Shown here one piece after another: positions 54,614 to 64,000 of a stretch of DNA of 64,000 nt; position 1 is the first letter of the stretch, and each line of letters opens with the position of its first letter. Source of the DNA: Paracidovorax valerianellae (GTDB taxonomy: Bacteria; Pseudomonadota; Gammaproteobacteria; Burkholderiales; Burkholderiaceae_C); contig NZ_FMZC01000006.1 in NCBI RefSeq assembly GCF_900102625.1, positions 171,925 to 235,924 on the forward strand, given 5' to 3'. A program made the translations under genes and the position numbers. Under the pieces are notes generated by a model that saw only the letters and a program-made list of their open reading frames with translations, ran no database searches and had not been told where the DNA came from.

Positions 54614-57600
54614 TCACTTCCAATTCGCCGCCAGCACCGACTCCAGCCCGCTCTGGTAGTTGGCCGGCAGAGTCGTCTGCCCTGCTGCGGGCGGCGAGAA
54701 CGACGCCATGGCCTGCACCAGGTTTTGCACCTGGCTGTTGGTGAGGCTCTTGCCGTCCCCCGCGTCGAAGCGCTCCACCTGGTTCTTGGTACCGGAATAC
54801 CAGTCGCTCACCGTGAACTTGTCGTTCGTGCCGATGACGCTCACCTCCAGGTGGTTGCCGGACTTGCGGAACCACAGTTGGCGCGACGAGATGTCACTGC
54901 CGAACTTCGCGATGTCCTGGTTGCCGCTGGTGCTGTCGTTCTCCTGGATCGTGTCCAACCCGTACCCTCTGCCGAGCCAGTAGGTGTCGTTGCCCAACCC
55001 GCCGATCAGCGTGTCGGCCCCGGCCGCGCCGTCCAGGTAGTCCGCACCCGCGCCGCCGGTCAGCGTATTGGCGCCCGCGTTGCCCAGCAGCCGGTTGTTC
55101 AGCGCGTTGCCCGTGCCGTTGAGTGCGGAAGATCCCGTCAGCGTCAGGTTCTCCACGTCGCTGCCCAGCGTGTAGGCGATGGAGGACTCCACGGTATCCG
55201 TGCCGCCATTGGCCCCTTCCGTCACGGTGTCGCTGGCGTTGTCCACCATATAGACGTCATCGCCTGCGCCACCGCTCATCGCGTCCGCACCCGCGCCGCC
55301 GTCCAGCCGGTTGGCCCCGCTGTTGCCCGCCAGGGTGTTGGCCAGGGCATTGCCGGTGCCGTTGATGGCGGCCGTGCCGGTCAGCGTCAGGTTCTCCACA
55401 TTCGCCGCAAGCGTGTGGGTGATGGAAGACTCCACGGCATCCGTCCCGCCGTTGGCGGCCTCGATCACCGTGTCGCCCGCGTTGTCCACCACGTACACGT
55501 CGTTGCCGGCACCGCCGGTCATCGCGTCCGCGCCGGAGCCGCCGTCCAGCCGGTTGGCCCCGCTGTTACCGGTCAGCGTGTTGTTGAGGGCGTTGCCGGT
55601 GCCGTTGATAGCGGCCGTGCCGGTCAACGTCAGGTTCTCCACGTTGGCGGCCAAGGCATGGGTGATGGAAGACTCCACGGCATCGGTCCCGCCGTTGGCG
55701 GCCTCAGTTACCGTATCGCCCGCGTTGTCCACCACGTACACGTCGTTGCCGGCACCGCCGGTCATCGCGTCCGCGCCGGAGCCGCCGTCCAGCCGGTTCG
55801 CACCAGCATTGCCCACGAGCGCGTTAGCGAGCGCATTGCCCGTGCCGCTGATGGCAGCTGTTCCGGTGAGGGTCAGGTTCTCCACGTTCGCTGTTAGGGT
55901 ATAGGTCACGCTGGACAGTACCGTGTCGGCGCCGGCGTTGGCGGCTTCCACCACCTTGTCTGAAGCGTTGTCCACCACGTACGTGTCGTCACCGCCCAGA
56001 CCCGTCATCGTGTCAGCGCCCGCGCCACCGTCGAGGGTGTCGTTGCCGCTGGTGCCGGTGAGGGTGTCGTTGCTTGCGGTGCCCGTGATAGTGCCGGACT
56101 GCACGGTCAACGGAAGCTTCTGGGAGGCCTTGGCACCCGCCTCGTCCGTCCCGGTGATGGTGATTTCGTAGGTGCCCGCTGGCGCCGAGGTGCTGGAGGA
56201 GCGCAGCGTCTTCTTGGCAGCGTCGAACGTCAGCCACGCCGGCAGCGCGGCGCCGGATGACAGGGTGGCGGAATAGGTCAGCACATCGCCCTCGTCCTCA
56301 TCGACAAACGCGTCGGCCGGCAAGGCAAAGCTCCATGCGGCGCCTTGCTTGAACGACTGCGCGGTGAGCGGGGTCTTGGCCACCGGGGCGTCATTCACGG
56401 TCTCCACCCACACATCGAAGCCCAGGCGCGCCGAGGCAGCTGCACGATCGGTGACCACCAGTGCCACGCCCAACGTACCGCCGTCATTGCCCGTCGGCGT
56501 GCCGTGGAAGGTCCGCGTGGCGGCATCGAACGAAAGCCAGTCGGGGAGCGGGCCTCCGCCGAAGTGCTGGGCAGTCCACGTCAGGACATCGCCCGCGTCG
56601 GCATCGGTGAACGTGCCGGCAGGCACCGTGAACCGCCATTCGGCGTCTTCCGTGGCGCGCTGCTGCGCGATCGCTGCGCCCGCCACGGGCGGCCGGTTGC
56701 CCGCGGCGATGTTCAGCGCGAAGCTGCCACTCGCCTGCGCGCCCATCGCATCGGTCGCCGTCACGCGCACGCTCAAAGCGCCCTGATCGGCGGCGGCTGG
56801 CGTGCCGCTGAAAGAGAGCCTGGGCGCATCGAACGCCAGCCACCCCGGCAAGGGCTTGCCATCCGCCAGCGTGGCGCTGTACGTCAGCACCTCACCCGCG
56901 TCCTCATCCTTGAACGCGCCCGCCGACAGCGTGAAGCTGAACGGCGTGTTCGTGGCGGCCTTGGCCTCGGGCAGCGTCGCCGACAGGACCGGCGCATGGT
57001 TCACGGTGTTCGGGTCGGTCATACGCATCAGCGCATCGAAACCCCAGGCAGTGCCGTCGGCGAACTCGATGCTCCGCACCGCGTTGAATTCCTGGTCTCC
57101 GTAGAAGCCCTGCACGGTAACCTGGTCGGTGGTGCCGCGGATGGCCACGACCAAGGTATCGCCGACCCGCCGCACGCTGACATCGGAGGCCACGACACCG
57201 GTCTTGAAGCGCAGCGCCTGCTGCCGGTCCGCGCTGGCGCGGCCCGTCCATGCCGTGATCACGTCCTGTCCATCGCCCCGGCCGAAACGGAAGACATCGC
57301 CTCCGACGAGCGTGTCGTTGCCCGTGCCCCCATCCATCACGTCGCGCCCGGCATAGCTCACCAGGCGGTCATCGCCCGCGCCGCCCAGCAGTTCGTCGTT
57401 GTCCCAGCCGCTGGAGTACAAAGAAGCATTGGGGCGGATGGCCGCGTACTGGTCTTCCACCACGTCGTCACCCGCGCCGCCTTCCACGATGTCGTCCTGG
57501 AAGGAGCCACTCACGGTGTTGTTGCCGGCGTTGCCCACCAGGTGCACGCCCTGCGCGGGCTGGTTGCCACGCAGTTGCCCGTTGGCCGCGAGCTTTTCCA

Positions 57601-60600
57601 CATTGGCGTAGTCGTCCAGGCGGAACACCTTGCCGCTCGAATGGTAGGCCGCAGCGCCAATCGCCATGACGTCGATGATGACCCGATCCGTGCCGCCGCC
57701 GGCCTGCTCGACCACCGCGTCGTCGATCCCCACGTAGTAGGTGTCGTCGCCGCCCTTGCCGGTGAGCACGTTGCGCGCCGTGTTCCGGGACGCGCGGATC
57801 TGGTTGGCCTGGTCGTTGCCGGTGGCGTTGATCGCCTGGTCGCCCAGCAGTTCGATGTTCTCCACATGGAGCGGCAGATCGATGGAAATGCGGGAGGAGA
57901 CCACCGTGTCGTCGAGGGACAACTGGGCCCCGTTGTCCGCGATGCCCGTCTCCACCACCTTGTCACCCAGGCTGTCGAGGACGTAGTAGTCGTCCTCGGC
58001 ACCGCCGATCAGCGTGTCGTTGCCCAGGCCCCCATCCAGGACGATGCCCCCGAATGTCTTGGAACGGTCACCCATCAGCGTGGCACCGAGGCGCCCCTGG
58101 TTCGTCGCGTCAATGGTGTTGTCGCCGGTGTTTCCGCTGAGTTGGAGCCGGGTGTCGTCCGCCCGTCCATCGTAGAGCTGGTAGGAAGGCTGGAATCCGT
58201 AGTAGGAATCCAAAGGAGTCACTCGGTTCGAGTTGCTCCAATCGATCAGCACGAGGTTCTCGACGTTCTCGTCCAGCACCCGGTTCTTGGCATCGAGCAG
58301 CAGGGTGTCTTTGCCCTCCCCGGCCCGCTCCACGATGACATCCTTGTTGTTGTCATAGGCGCCACCGGCCGCATCCACGTAGATGTCGTCGCCCGCACCG
58401 CCCATCAGGCGGTCCACCCCGCCCATGCCGTTGAGCACGTTGTTGCCCGCGTTGCCGGTGATCACGTTGGCGGCGGCGTTGCCGACACCCGCAATGTCCA
58501 GCGACCCCGTGAGCGTGAGGTTCTCCACCTCGCCGGGCAGCACGTACGACACGGAACTGTTGACCGTGTCGGTGCCCTGGCCCGATCCTTCGGCGATGGT
58601 GTCGGCCACATGGTCCACGGTGAAGGTGTCGTCGCCTGCCGTGCCCTGCATCGCATTGGCCGTGCCGCGGGCGTCCGCCGTGCGGCTCTGGATGTCCTGC
58701 AGACTCCAGCGCGCGCCGTCGGCGAACTCGATCCCTTCGATCCCGCCCCCCGCACTGAAGAACCCAGGAATCCACACCTGCCCGCCCCCGGGCAGCACGG
58801 CCACCAGGGAGTCCGCCGCAGCGAACGCCGTCGTGCGGCCGGTCAGGTCGGTGGGAGGGCTGGAGGTGCGCACCAGCTTCACGTCCGCCGCGGCGATGCC
58901 CGCCCCGAAGCGCAGCGTGTCCGTGCCACTGGTCTCGGTGATCACGTCGCGCCCCTCGCCCTTGCCGACCAGGTACACGTCGTCGCCCAGGCCCCCCGCC
59001 AGCGTGTCGTTGCCCATACCACCGACAAGCCGGTCGTCCCGCCAGTCGAAGCCGGTCAACGTGTCCGCGCCCGCGGTGCCCTGGAGCGCGCGCTCACGCA
59101 GGTTCTCCAGCGTCCACACGGTGGCGGGGTTGCCCGCGAATCGCACCTCAGTCACGCCGCCCGGCTGCGCGTTGCGCAGCAGGCCCTGCAGCTCCACCGA
59201 GACGCGGATCGCGCCGGACACCGGGTCCCGGGCGACCAGCATGGCCGCGCCGTTCACGTGCGTGACGGTCACGTCCTTCGGCGCGATCGAAGCGTCGAAC
59301 TCCAGCACGTCCTGCGACACGGCATCGTCCTGCACGATCACATGCCGCCCGCCCGGGCCGATACGGAAGGTGTCCGCCCCCTCGCCGCCCGACAGGCGCG
59401 AGGTGCCGCTGGTGGAAGCCACCAGCACGTCGTCCCCGGCCTCGCCATAGAGCATGTCGGAACCCATTGCGCTGCCTTCGCCAGCAATCAAGGTGTCGTT
59501 GCCGTCTCCTCCCCGCAAAGTGTCGGCGCCTGGACCGCCGTCGAGCACATCGTTTCCTGCGAAACCTTCAATGCTGTCGTTGCCGGCGAGACCGCGCAGC
59601 TCGTCGTTCCCCGACGTACCGCGCAAGGCATCATCACCCGCTGTCCCCGAGTTTGCGCGGAGGAACACATCGTCGAAGCCCCAGACCGTCTCGGGCGCGT
59701 CTTCGAACACGAAGCGGATGCCGCCTCGGTAGGGCGTCTGCAGATCCATGAAACCTTCGATACGCAGGTCCTGCACGCCTGCGCTGGCGCTGCCTGGCCA
59801 TGTCACCCAAAGATCCTTGCGGCCCTCGTCGGACAAGCTTTTGAACCCGACCTGGGAAGGCGAGATGCCAGACGCGAAACGGAAGGTCCGGCGGGTGACG
59901 TCATTGGAGGCGCCGTCGATGACGCGCGAGCGGCCGGGCGATGCGTCGGACTTGCGCAGAATGACGGTGTCATCCCCAGAGCCGAGCCGGATGACCGCTC
60001 CGGCCACATCCACGGTATCGTTTCCTGCGCCCGCATCCACGTAATTGCCCGTGCCCGAAATGCGGTCATCGCCGTCACCGCCGTAGAAGCCGTTTCTCCC
60101 TGAGAAATCCCGCAGGACATCGTTGCCTGCATTGCCCAAAAGCGAGTCGTCTCCGGCACCGCCGTCAAGCGTGTCATCGCCCTTGCCGCCCTGCACCGTG
60201 TCCTGTCCGCTGAGCGCATCCACCGTCTCTCCGCCAGCGCCGACATAAATCACATCGTCGCCTTGCGTCGCCTGCGACTGCCCGCTGGCCAGAGGCAGGT
60301 CGGCCAGTGCCACCACACGGCCGTCCGCGAACTCCAATCGCTCCAGCGGCTCGCTACCGAAGGCGGACCGAACGGTCAACTGCTCGTCCCCATCAACGAT
60401 GCGCATGATCAGGTCGTCGCCGCCGCGCAGCAGCACCAGGTCGGACAGTGCCAGGCCCGCCTTCAGCCTCAGCACATCGCCCTGGCCGGCGCCCGCCGTG
60501 CCCGCGAAATACTGGTCCCGTCCGTCGCCACGGCCGAACAGGACCACGTCGCGCCCTTCTCCCCCGAACACCTCGTCGTTGCCCGCGCCACCGTCCAGCA

Positions 60601-63600
60601 CGTCGTCGCCGCCGTTTCCACGCAGTTCGTCGTCTGCCGCGCCGCCCAGCAGGGTGTCCTTCCAGCCATCCCCCGACAACTGGTCGTTGCCGCCGCCGCC
60701 GTCCACCGTCGAATCCGCCAGCACTGTCTGCACCGTGTCGCTCAGATCGGTGGTGCGCGTCGCCGCGGCCACCAATTCGCTCGTGCTCCATTGCGTACCG
60801 TCCGAGAACGCCACGGATTCGATGGTGCGGATATCGCCCTGCACCCCGACGACTGCGCCGTCCCCCATGACCAGCACGATCTCAGCACCCACGCGGCGCA
60901 CCGAAACGTCCTTGGGAGAGACCCCTGTCATGAACTCGATGCGGTCCTTGCCGCCCTCGTCCTGGATGACCTCCTTGCGGCCGGCCTCGATATCCCCGGG
61001 CGCGAAGTAATACACGTCATCGCCCAAGCCACCATCGAGCCGATCAGCGCCCGCACCGCCCCACAGCACATCGTTGCCATCGCCGCCAGCCAAGATGTCG
61101 TTGTCCGCGCCGCCCATGACCACATCGTTGCCGCCGTCACCGAACAGCTGGTCGTTACCATCGCCACCCTCGATGTGGTCATTGCCCTGGTACTGCGCAT
61201 CGACCTGGATACGGTCGTACTGGTCGCCGCTGATCAGGTCGTTGCCGACACCGCCCAACAGCACATCGCTCCCACCGCCGCCGAGGATGAAATCATTGCC
61301 ATCCCCTCCGTCGATGGTGTCCGCCGCGTGGTACTGCCCCGGAATCCACGCCGGGTTGTTGCGGCCCTCGACGAAAGCGCCATCGCCATCGCCATAAAGC
61401 TCGTCGCGGCCCTCCCCGCCAAAGATCTGATCTTCGCCAAGGCCACCGACCAAGTGGTCCTGCCCCGCGCCACCCAGCAACGTGTCGTTGCCACGGTGGT
61501 CATACGACCTGATCGTCTGGTCCACCAAAAGCTCATCCTCTGCCCAATACAACCCATCGCCGTACATCGTGTCGCCGCCCTCGCCCCCTACCAGCAGATC
61601 GTCGCCCTCCATGCCATAGGCAGTGTCATCGCCCGTGCCGCCCAGCAGCACATCGCCCCCCATACCGCCGCGGATCAGGTCGTTGCCGGCGCCGCCATCC
61701 ACGAAATCCGAACTTCCCGCATCGGCTGCATCATGGTTTTGCGCCGCTTGCCCCGCCCAGACCCCTATTTCGCCAGAACCTACGCTCTCATAGCTCCCGA
61801 CCATGGCGGAAAACAGTTGGTCATCGCCATCGCCACCTTCGATCGTGTCACTGCCATATCCCGTCAGCACGACATCGTTGCCGGCCCCTGCGACCACATG
61901 GTCCTCGTCCTCGTCAGGACGGGGCGCCCAGTTCTCCGCTCCCGGTTGTACCGTCGATTCATAGACACGCCCCACGAAGATGCGGTCGTCGCCCGCCCCG
62001 GTCTGCACGATCTGTCCTCCGTCGGAGTCGTTGGCATACACCCACTTGGCCGCATCGTCGGTGCCTTCGTACTGGAGCGATGCTGCCGATTCATACAGCC
62101 GTGGCACATCGGCCGCTGCGGCAATCGTCGGGTCGCTCGAGTTCCCGGCCCGCACCACCAGCGAGGTCTTCGCCCCACCCAGCATGGGCACGACCTCCTG
62201 CTCCTGGCCCAGAGTCAGGCCGAAGGCCCCCGCCCGGTAGTTGCGCACGGTGACCGTGCCCTGCACGGTCTTGTCCGTGGCCGACGTGTACTTGGTGATA
62301 CGCACGTCCACGCGATCGCCACTGCCCTTGCCTTGGGGAATTCGCGTGAACAGGAACTGCCCGCTCGCATCCTCCCAGGCATCGTCCGTGCCGTAGCGCC
62401 GCAGCACCGCCAGCGGCATGGCCACGCCATCGAACTCCAGCGTGCCCGACCCGTCCGCGTCCCACACGGTGTCGTTGCCGAACTGGCCGTTGAAGCGGTA
62501 CACGTCCTTGCCCGCGCCGCCTTCCAGATAGTCCCCGCCACCCTTGCCGTCCAGCGTGTCATTGCCCGCGCCTCCGTACAGGTGGTCTTCCAGCGCCCGG
62601 CCGACAAACTGGTTGTCCTCGCCATCACCGAAATAGACGTTCCGCGTCGCATTGGTGGTCGCGCCCTGGCGCACCTTGTAGCCGCTGTTCGCGTCTTCGT
62701 AGTAGGTGTCCTCCAGATGGTAGGGCGCGGTGGCCCGGGGGCCTTGCTCGGGGATCGGCGTGAGATCGAAGGAATTCAGGTTGGCGATGCCGAATGCGTT
62801 CTTGCGCTCCAGCAGCCCCGCACGGTCGGTCAGCCACTGGTCGCTGATGCGCAGGTCTGCGGTGGACTGGCCGGCCGCCAGCGCCTGTTGGTCGCTCTTC
62901 CAGTCGGTGTACGCCGCGCCCCAGCGCGCGCCGATGGCGTCCTGCCCCGCCTGGGCATCGGCCATGTGCAGGGCGAAGGGGCTCAGGGTCTGCAAGGCGA
63001 GAAAGTCGCCGAAGTCGCTGCGCGCCGAGCGGATGAGCGCCGTGGCCGCGCCGGTGGACGCCAGCGCAAAGGGCTTGTCGAGTTTCAGATCCTCGATGCC
63101 TTTCTGGACTTTTTCCAGCACGGCATAGAAGCGGTCGCGCCCGCTGTAGCCGTCCTCGTCCTGGGTGAGCGCCCAGGTGCCGCCCTCCGTATTGCCCTTC
63201 AGGCGATCGGCCTTCGCCTGCGTCCCCAGCACGGTGTCGGCCAGGACGTTGACGAGGTTTTCCAGCAGATCGCCTTCGGCCTTGCCCTGGCCAGCGCCAG
63301 CCAGCAGGTCGCCGTCCACGCGCTTTTTGTCGGTGGCGGCCTGGTACAGAGCCTTGAAGAGTTCCTTTGCGCTCTCCTGCGTGCGCTGCTCGGGCGGCAC
63401 CAGCGATAGCAGGGTGTTTTGCAGCGACAGCGAATCGACCAGCAGCACCAGGCTGTGCGTGTCCCCGAAGTCGCGCAGGGCGTACTGGTCCACCAGAAGG
63501 TCCGGGCTCTTGAGCGCGATGGCGTCCATCAGGATGCCGCCCCCGATGCCGCCCCGGTACAGAGGCTGGTCCTCGATGCCGATGCGCACGTCCTGCCCGT

Positions 63601-64000
63601 AGTGCCACTGGCTGTTGGAGACCACGGAGGGACTGGTGTCGCCCACCACGTCGTACTGGTTGGCCAGTTGCCCGCCGTATTGCTTGTCGCCGAAGCCCTG
63701 GCCCGCGCCAGCCGCCAGCGAGGCGGAGCGGGTGTGCTGGCCCGCGATCTGCATGGCCAGCCGGTAGTTCAGGTCCAGCCCGGCGATGTCCTGGGCGGTC
63801 ACTTCCTTGGGCCGCGCACTGGCGCCCTCGCCCGTTCCGCCGGCCACCAGGGTGGTGACTCGCACCGCCTCCTTGGCGATGGCGTCGATCTCGCGCAGGG
63901 CGCTTTGCAGCATCTGCGCCTGGGGCCCCAGGGCGCGCGCCTGGCCGCTGACGGGATCGGTGTATTGCGCTTGCAGCCACGTCTGCGCCGAGGCGGCGGT
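54614..64000 (-). CDS. Giant RTX calcium-binding protein, N-terminus outside window
   Basis: At least 3128 residues are encoded here and the frame runs off the right edge without a start codon. From the N-terminal side: a non-repetitive region (to about 62700), then blocks of RTX nonapeptides (GGxGxDxLx, as in [20 protein letters not shown]), broken by eight modules of the haemolysin-related calcium-binding type (for example [17 protein letters not shown] with [10 protein letters not shown]). Three cadherin/He_PIG-like domains follow (about 56200-57000), then four 81-residue near-identical RTX units and a C-terminal module. It lacks a signal peptide in this part; type I secretion is expected, but no T1SS genes are in the window. 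Probably an adhesin, S-layer or toxin-like protein; an N-terminal enzyme domain cannot be excluded. Confidence 0.9.
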   Translation of the reverse strand, partial: TAASAQTWLQAQYTDPVSGQARALGPQAQMLQSALREIDAIAKEAVRVTTLVAGGTGEGASARPKEVTAQDIAGLDLNYRLAMQIAGQHTRSASLAAGAGQGFGDKQYGGQLANQYDVVGDTSPSVVSNSQWHYGQDVRIGIEDQPLYRGGIGGGILMDAIALKSPDLLVDQYALRDFGDTHSLVLLVDSLSLQNTLLSLVPPEQRTQESAKELFKALYQAATDKKRVDGDLLAGAGQGKAEGDLLENLVNVLADTVLGTQAKADRLKGNTEGGTWALTQDEDGYSGRDRFYAVLEKVQKGIEDLKLDKPFALASTGAATALIRSARSDFGDFLALQTLSPFALHMADAQAGQDAIGARWGAAYTDWKSDQQALAAGQSTADLRISDQWLTDRAGLLERKNAFGIANLNSFDLTPIPEQGPRATAPYHLEDTYYEDANSGYKVRQGATTNATRNVYFGDGEDNQFVGRALEDHLYGGAGNDTLDGKGGGDYLEGGAGKDVYRFNGQFGNDTVWDADGSGTLEFDGVAMPLAVLRRYGTDDAWEDASGQFLFTRIPQGKGSGDRVDVRITKYTSATDKTVQGTVTVRNYRAGAFGLTLGQEQEVVPMLGGAKTSLVVRAGNSSDPTIAAAADVPRLYESAASLQYEGTDDAAKWVYANDSDGGQIVQTGAGDDRIFVGRVYESTVQPGAENWAPRPDEDEDHVVAGAGNDVVLTGYGSDTIEGGDGDDQLFSAMVGSYESVGSGEIGVWAGQAAQNHDAADAGSSDFVDGGAGNDLIRGGMGGDVLLGGTGDDTAYGMEGDDLLVGGEGGDTMYGDGLYWAEDELLVDQTIRSYDHRGNDTLLGGAGQDHLVGGLGEDQIFGGEGRDELYGDGDGAFVEGRNNPAWIPGQYHAADTIDGGDGNDFILGGGGSDVLLGGVGNDLISGDQYDRIQVDAQYQGNDHIEGGDGNDQLFGDGGNDVVMGGADNDILAGGDGNDVLWGGAGADRLDGGLGDDVYYFAPGDIEAGRKEVIQDEGGKDRIEFMTGVSPKDVSVRRVGAEIVLVMGDGAVVGVQGDIRTIESVAFSDGTQWSTSELVAAATRTTDLSDTVQTVLADSTVDGGGGNDQLSGDGWKDTLLGGAADDELRGNGGDDVLDGGAGNDEVFGGEGRDVVLFGRGDGRDQYFAGTAGAGQGDVLRLKAGLALSDLVLLRGGDDLIMRIVDGDEQLTVRSAFGSEPLERLEFADGRVVALADLPLASGQSQATQGDDVIYVGAGGETVDALSGQDTVQGGKGDDTLDGGAGDDSLLGNAGNDVLRDFSGRNGFYGGDGDDRISGTGNYVDAGAGNDTVDVAGAVIRLGSGDDTVILRKSDASPGRSRVIDGASNDVTRRTFRFASGISPSQVGFKSLSDEGRKDLWVTWPGSASAGVQDLRIEGFMDLQTPYRGGIRFVFEDAPETVWGFDDVFLRANSGTAGDDALRGTSGNDELRGLAGNDSIEGFAGNDVLDGGPGADTLRGGDGNDTLIAGEGSAMGSDMLYGEAGDDVLVASTSGTSRLSGGEGADTFRIGPGGRHVIVQDDAVSQDVLEFDASIAPKDVTVTHVNGAAMLVARDPVSGAIRVSVELQGLLRNAQPGGVTEVRFAGNPATVWTLENLRERALQGTAGADTLTGFDWRDDRLVGGMGNDTLAGGLGDDVYLVGKGEGRDVITETSGTDTLRFGAGIAAADVKLVRTSSPPTDLTGRTTAFAAADSLVAVLPGGGQVWIPGFFSAGGGIEGIEFADGARWSLQDIQSRTADARGTANAMQGTAGDDTFTVDHVADTIAEGSGQGTDTVNSSVSYVLPGEVENLTLTGSLDIAGVGNAAANVITGNAGNNVLNGMGGVDRLMGGAGDDIYVDAAGGAYDNNKDVIVERAGEGKDTLLLDAKNRVLDENVENLVLIDWSNSNRVTPLDSYYGFQPSYQLYDGRADDTRLQLSGNTGDNTIDATNQGRLGATLMGDRSKTFGGIVLDGGLGNDTLIGGAEDDYYVLDSLGDKVVETGIADNGAQLSLDDTVVSSRISIDLPLHVENIELLGDQAINATGNDQANQIRASRNTARNVLTGKGGDDTYYVGIDDAVVEQAGGGTDRVIIDVMAIGAAAYHSSGKVFRLDDYANVEKLAANGQLRGNQPAQGVHLVGNAGNNTVSGSFQDDIVEGGAGDDVVEDQYAAIRPNASLYSSGWDNDELLGGAGDDRLVSYAGRDVMDGGTGNDTLVGGDVFRFGRGDGQDVITAWTGRASADRQQALRFKTGVVASDVSVRRVGDTLVVAIRGTTDQVTVQGFYGDQEFNAVRSIEFADGTAWGFDALMRMTDPNTVNHAPVLSATLPEAKAATNTPFSFTLSAGAFKDEDAGEVLTYSATLADGKPLPGWLAFDAPRLSFSGTPAAADQGALSVRVTATDAMGAQASGSFALNIAAGNRPPVAGAAIAQQRATEDAEWRFTVPAGTFTDADAGDVLTWTAQHFGGGPLPDWLSFDAATRTFHGTPTGNDGGTLGVALVVTDRAAASARLGFDVWVETVNDAPVAKTPLTAQSFKQGAAWSFALPADAFVDEDEGDVLTYSATLSSGAALPAWLTFDAAKKTLRSSSTSAPAGTYEITITGTDEAGAKASQKLPLTVQSGTITGTASNDTLTGTSGNDTLDGGAGADTMTGLGGDDTYVVDNASDKVVEAANAGADTVLSSVTYTLTANVENLTLTGTAAISGTGNALANALVGNAGANRLDGGSGADAMTGGAGNDVYVVDNAGDTVTEAANGGTDAVESSITHALAANVENLTLTGTAAINGTGNALNNTLTGNSGANRLDGGSGADAMTGGAGNDVYVVDNAGDTVIEAANGGTDAVESSITHTLAANVENLTLTGTAAINGTGNALANTLAGNSGANRLDGGAGADAMSGGAGDDVYMVDNASDTVTEGANGGTDTVESSIAYTLGSDVENLTLTGSSALNGTGNALNNRLLGNAGANTLTGGAGADYLDGAAGADTLIGGLGNDTYWLGRGYGLDTIQENDSTSGNQDIAKFGSDISSRQLWFRKSGNHLEVSVIGTNDKFTVSDWYSGTKNQVERFDAGDGKSLTNSQVQNLVQAMASFSPPAAGQTTLPANYQSGLESVLAANWK
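55075..56045 (-). repeat. 243-bp tandem repeats inside the RTX gene
   Basis: The marker GTTCTCCAC recurs at 55148, 55391, 55634 and 55877, exactly 243 bp apart. Each unit encodes 81 residues ([39 protein letters not shown]). The two central units are nearly identical at DNA level, including silent positions, so the array is recent or is being homogenised. Confidence 0.9.

Noticed and set aside
55075..56045. Regularly spaced repeats, considered as CRISPR
   Set aside because: The 243-bp units are in-frame protein repeats in the RTX gene; there are no short spacers or cas genes.
56345..60103. A 1252-codon open frame on the plus strand, and another at 60263-63409
   Set aside because: Both lie opposite the RTX gene. 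GC-rich repetitive codons produce long antisense frames; their translations have no recognisable motifs and only mirror the RTX repeats.

Overview
The window is about 66% G+C and reads as chromosome of a beta-proteobacterium of the family Comamonadaceae, most like Acidovorax or Paracidovorax. This rests on gene order (purD-hemF-rsfS-rlmH-maf-rng; a DUF2486-like gene beside holC; cbiX next to a CysB-type regulator), on two Bug/TctC-type periplasmic binding proteins, and on a dispersed short palindromic repeat of the kind I associate with this family. No rRNA, tRNA, prophage, insertion sequence or CRISPR array is visible.

Layout. 1-2.8 kb: the start of an SDR gene, divergent from an electron-transfer-flavoprotein:ubiquinone oxidoreductase gene, with a shared palindrome between them, then a lipocalin. 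2.8-8.5 kb: an Lrp/AsnC regulator, then a tandem glycine riboswitch in front of gcvT-gcvH-gcvP. 8.5-16.7 kb: an FKBP isomerase, a MerR regulator with its operator in front of an MFS exporter, a hybrid histidine kinase overlapping a pseudouridine synthase, an SDR and a Bug protein. 16.7-23 kb: universal stress protein, 2OG-Fe dioxygenase, PilZ protein, acyl-CoA ligase, D-2-hydroxyacid dehydrogenase and a LivK-type binding protein. 23-31.3 kb: holC, pepA, lptF-lptG, cbiX, the CysB-type regulator, a methionine-type aminotransferase and a membrane protein. 31.4-38 kb: an IclR-controlled aromatic catabolism operon (MBL-fold protein, FAD hydroxylase, small DUF2783 protein, Bug protein, homogentisate dioxygenase). 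38-39.7 kb: a tight tetR-SMR efflux-pentapeptide repeat operon. 39.8-47.4 kb: RNase G, Maf, RlmH, RsfS, HemF, PurD and YebC, interrupted by an inserted GNAT gene and without the nadD expected between hemF and rsfS. 47.4-54.4 kb: a HerA-like ATPase, a GST, an amino-acid ABC binding protein and permease without ATPase, a dienoyl-CoA isomerase-like enzyme, a threonine dehydratase-like enzyme and upp. 54.6-64 kb: one giant RTX calcium-binding protein that runs off the right edge.

Most interesting signals: (1) the glycine riboswitch carries a 13-nt copy of the 5' strand of its second P1 helix directly over the gcvT ribosome binding site, which gives a readable translational switch; (2) an operon coupling an SMR drug pump to a pentapeptide-repeat protein with Qnr-like features; (3) an FAD hydroxylase translationally coupled to a 71-residue DUF2783 protein beside hmgA, resembling the MhaA/MhaB-type hydroxylase that makes homogentisate; (4) a dispersed palindromic repeat (nine copies or remnants), two of which appear to be read in frame inside conserved enzymes; (5) a histone-H1-like tail on RsfS; (6) the RTX protein with 243-bp near-identical tandem repeats.
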